A DNA stretch of 54,489 nucleotides from assembly GCA_903922605.1 (NCBI GenBank), contig CAIXUG010000011.1, positions 1-54,489 on the forward strand, written 5' to 3'. The stretch is from an uncultured Verrucomicrobiota bacterium (GTDB taxonomy: Bacteria > Verrucomicrobiota > Verrucomicrobiia > Limisphaerales > UBA9464). The notes under the pieces were generated by a model. That model made no database searches. It was not told the DNA's origin and saw only the letters and a list, made by a program, of their open reading frames with translations. Shown here piece by piece: positions 53,501-54,489 of the stretch (position 1 is the first letter of the stretch; each line of letters opens with the position of its first letter). The translations under genes and the position numbers were made by a program.

Positions 53501-53970
53501 GTGGTGGCGTCATGGGAGCGCAGCACGATTTCGCCGGAGGGCTGTTGCGTGACCGGATCGCCTTCGGGCGCGGGCACGAGCGTGACGCCGCCAAGAGCGA
53601 AGGCAGCGGTCGTACCCGGTTTCGGCCCGGCGTGGACACTGAACGGATCTGATTTTACGAGGTGGAGCCGGCCGAGCGTTACGGTTTTGGGGCTGGCGCC
53701 GCCGTCAGTGGACAAGGGAGCCGACAAGATCTGGCCGGCGATCTCGACTTGCAATTCGGCACTCGCTGCCGCCGCTGAGACCGTCGCCTCGACCTCATAC
53801 ATTCCCCAGCGGGTCGGCTTGAAATCCCAATTGGCAGAATTACCCGTGGCCGGAACCGGGGCGGTGAAGGTGATCCGCCCATCCGGCAGCTGTTGGGCGC
53901 ACACCACGATTCCCCCAGCGGAAAGCCACAGCCCGACAGCGAGCCAGCACAGCGTACGGACGGATTTCAT
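50518..53970 (-). CDS. Secreted SGNH hydrolase + alpha/beta hydrolase + beta-propeller fusion
   Basis: An 1150-aa exported protein. After a signal peptide (about 1-25) come two beta domains (about 26-133 and 140-275, the second CBM-like). An SGNH/GDSL domain follows with GDS at 298-300 (Ser300), GMND near 375 and GDGIHPN with Asp489/His492. An alpha/beta-hydrolase domain at about 590-835 has GLSRGG (Ser689), YGDADEVVPW and a His at about 812-815. A GH43/GH32-like five-bladed propeller (about 850-1150) has FASRDFKTWDTWTAI and SRDLRTWTVTPP repeats. Likely polysaccharide deacetylation or ester cleavage plus glycan binding or hydrolysis. I chose the ATG at 53970 for the signal peptide. Confidence 0.8.
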   Translation of the reverse strand: MKSVRTLCWLAVGLWLSAGGIVVCAQQLPDGRITFTAPVPATGNSANWDFKPTRWGMYEVEATVSAAAASAELQVEIAGQILSAPLSTDGGASPKTVTLGRLHLVKSDPFSVHAGPKPGTTAAFALGGVTLVPAPEGDPVTQQPSGEIVLRSHDATTHSVMMRYEAATNKNCLGYWVNASDWADWEFTVTQPGTFDIEVWQGCGKGQGGSDVAVEVDGRRFDFVVEETGHFQSFLPRHIGHVRLTTAGRHTLAIKPQRKQAGAIMDIRQVRLLPTDPTADAPAAAKPFAAAKRILVLGDSITYGGEWVEMVEAWLRLRFPTAQFELINSGLPSETVSGLSEDGHAGGAFPRPDLHERLDRALAQVKPDLVVACYGMNDGIYFPFGEERAEKFRAGMKRLHQKVEAAGAKIVHLTPPIFDPLPLKGRTLPAGLTAYPSPYEGYDDVLARYSEWLLSQRAAGWEVVDVHGPMSRFLKQQRASVPQFTVSGDGIHPNRQGHWLIARELLRCLGAPSELLAADSPDALFQSLPNGPEVLKLVELRQRLLKDAWLTQVGHKRPGMAKGKPVAEAEGEAARLLGQIQALADVQFPGKRSLWYGFERFDFVVDGKPVLVVAPQHVAPGRPWAWHGEFFGHKPNPDLALLGRGFHIVYMSVPDMLGAPEAVAHWNVLHQELTEKYGFAPKPALVGLSRGGLYVYNWAIANPDKVSCLYGDAPVCDFKSWPGGKGKGPGSAGDWQLVLQRYGFKSEAEALAYKDNPVDRLAPLAAAKVPLLHVYGDADEVVPWDENTGLIAERYRKLGGDITLIAKPGGKHHPHGLDDSTPIVDFIWRNTANAEAKTWLAQHGGGPLDATEHPLIRKLGTIDLDLVETTPIVLGGKLWRFEWVRQGTGQQYWDNKRATNYFRFRDPATGEVTPPFADGHEFGSAFVHDGTVYVTGTFGRGQVNVFASRDFKTWDTWTAIPAGHYEIFNTSVCQAGNEFVLMFEIDKPTEEAGVPFTARFAKSRDLRTWTVTPPECNYSKDRYTAPHCLRWLDGWFYDFFLEAHDGYELRVVRSHDLVKWEASPLNPVLRASQQDKVIANPKLDDGQRARIANAVNLNNSDIDFCEHDGRLVLNYSWGNQLGIEHLAEAVYDGSEAQFLRGWFPESGGGR

Positions 53971-54357
53971 GCGGCGAGTGTGGGGATGGAAGCCGTCTGC
54001 GAAAAGCCCGGAGCGGGACGTGTGGGTGAATTTTGTGTCCGGCCTTCCGACAATCCATGGCCCGATCGCCGTTCGGGACGCGAAAACTATCCTGGCGCGC
54101 TGGTGGGGCAACGCTGCCGCGTTGCCCATTATTTCCGCCCCGACCAGCGTCAGCGCCGTCGGGGCGGCCCCAGGCAAGGACGCGGGGGGAATGTAAAAAC
54201 AACCAAGATGCAAAGACGCGAAGGAACTTTCAGACCACGCCCTTTGGGCGGAGCCGTAACGTCCTCGCCAGACAGGTCACCCTGTGGGCCTGGTGCGGCC
54301 GGCCGCCGGCATCGCTGTGCTCGCAGGGCGGCGAAATTAGGGCAACGCGGCAGGGCA
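53971..54357. other. Non-coding stretch with two hairpins
   Basis: No gene is supported upstream of the fusion hydrolase. Two perfect hairpins lie here: GGCAACGC/GCGTTGCC (54107-54126) and CCGCCCCGAC/GTCGGGGCGG (54135-54167). Two 8-bp units AAGATGCA and AAGACGCG start at 54205. The promoter of the fusion gene must lie in this stretch, but I cannot identify one. Confidence 0.4.
54107..54167. repeat. Two adjacent perfect hairpins
   Basis: An 8-bp stem with a four-base loop (54107-54126) is followed by a 10-bp stem with a 13-base loop (54135-54167). Neither is followed by a T tract. They lie in the untranslated region upstream of the fusion hydrolase or between it and the insertion sequence. 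Confidence 0.55.
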
Positions 54358-54489
54358 TGTGCTCAGCGCATGGGTAACACTTTATGCTCAGCGCATGGGT
54401 GACACTTCTGAGGCGGTATGCCTTGGAAAACTGAGAGTGCGGCGCGACAGCGGTGGGAGTTTGTGCGGGAGCATCTGGCTGGCAAAAGC
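54358..54489 (+). mobile_element. IS481-type insertion sequence, left end (partial)
   Basis: From about 54358 the sequence begins TGT and contains two 23-bp copies of TGCTCAGCGCATGGGTRACA (54360-54382 and 54385-54407; one mismatch), then a transposase start at 54418. TGT-type ends with a CATGGGT core are typical of IS481 elements. The element continues past the window edge; the outer boundary is inferred from the TGT. Confidence 0.6.
54418..54489 (+). CDS. IS481-family transposase, N-terminus only
   Basis: The frame opens MPWKTESAARQRWEFVREHL, matching the MPWK...R..FV start of IS481-type DDE transposases, and runs off the right edge after 24 codons. The catalytic DDE domain would be outside the window. 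GGCGG lies just upstream of the ATG. Confidence 0.65.
   Translation, partial: MPWKTESAARQRWEFVREHLAGKS

Overview
The window is high-GC bacterial DNA, most likely from a Verrucomicrobiota bacterium (Limisphaerales/Pedosphaera-type). The evidence is the gene content: a DUF1549/DUF1553 cytochrome-c-domain protein paired with a DUF1501 protein, three ADOP-type (MacB/FtsX-like) permeases under a PadR regulator, a BspA-type LRR_5 surface protein with the C-terminal region typical of this phylum, a planctomycete/verrucomicrobia-style multidomain SGNH hydrolase, and an integrase ending in an HYR-type active-site motif. No rRNA genes or CRISPR arrays are visible.

Positions 1-5042 are an integrated mobile region. 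It holds the end of an IS3-family element, the 3' remnant of a type I restriction gene (hsdR), and a co-directional minus-strand module: tyrosine integrase, an unknown 229-aa protein, an excisionase-like HTH protein and a DnaB/RepA-like ATPase. This module abuts tRNA-Thr(CGT), the probable attachment site. Two repeat clusters flank the HTH-ATPase pair and look like iterons or operators.

Positions 5043-12708 carry a small unknown protein, a decayed inverted relative of the neighbouring BspA-like gene, the intact BspA-like surface protein, and a plus-strand glycan set (nucleotide-sugar epimerase, GT2 glycosyltransferase, polytopic membrane protein). Positions 12806-20304 contain mutM, a complete Mla/Pqi-type lipid-transport operon (STAS-MlaE, MlaF, MlaD, PqiC-like lipoprotein), and a His-rich CobW-family metallochaperone followed by a WD40 protein.

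Positions 20549-30836 hold a compact dTDP-rhamnose-type operon (rmlA, an RmlD/NRS-ER-like gene, rmlB) with no rmlC, a PQQ-like propeller protein, trmL, truA, an Lhr-type helicase, two small lipoproteins, an FtsB-like protein and tmRNA (ssrA) with its terminator. Next comes a secreted protein with phage-tail-fibre-like C-terminal domains, then a 66-aa membrane protein ending at a strong bidirectional terminator.

Positions 34577-43192 are the PadR plus three-ADOP operon, with two near-perfect palindromes upstream of padR. A divergent MsbA-like ABC exporter follows. Positions 45075-50429 are a DUF1549/1553 + DUF1501 pair with a PIN/Phd toxin-antitoxin pair lodged between the two genes. Positions 50518-53970 encode a 1150-aa protein combining an SGNH hydrolase, an alpha/beta hydrolase and a beta-propeller. 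The window ends inside an IS481-type insertion sequence. Short 6-8 bp tandem repeats recur at several places, two of them inside conserved coding sequences.
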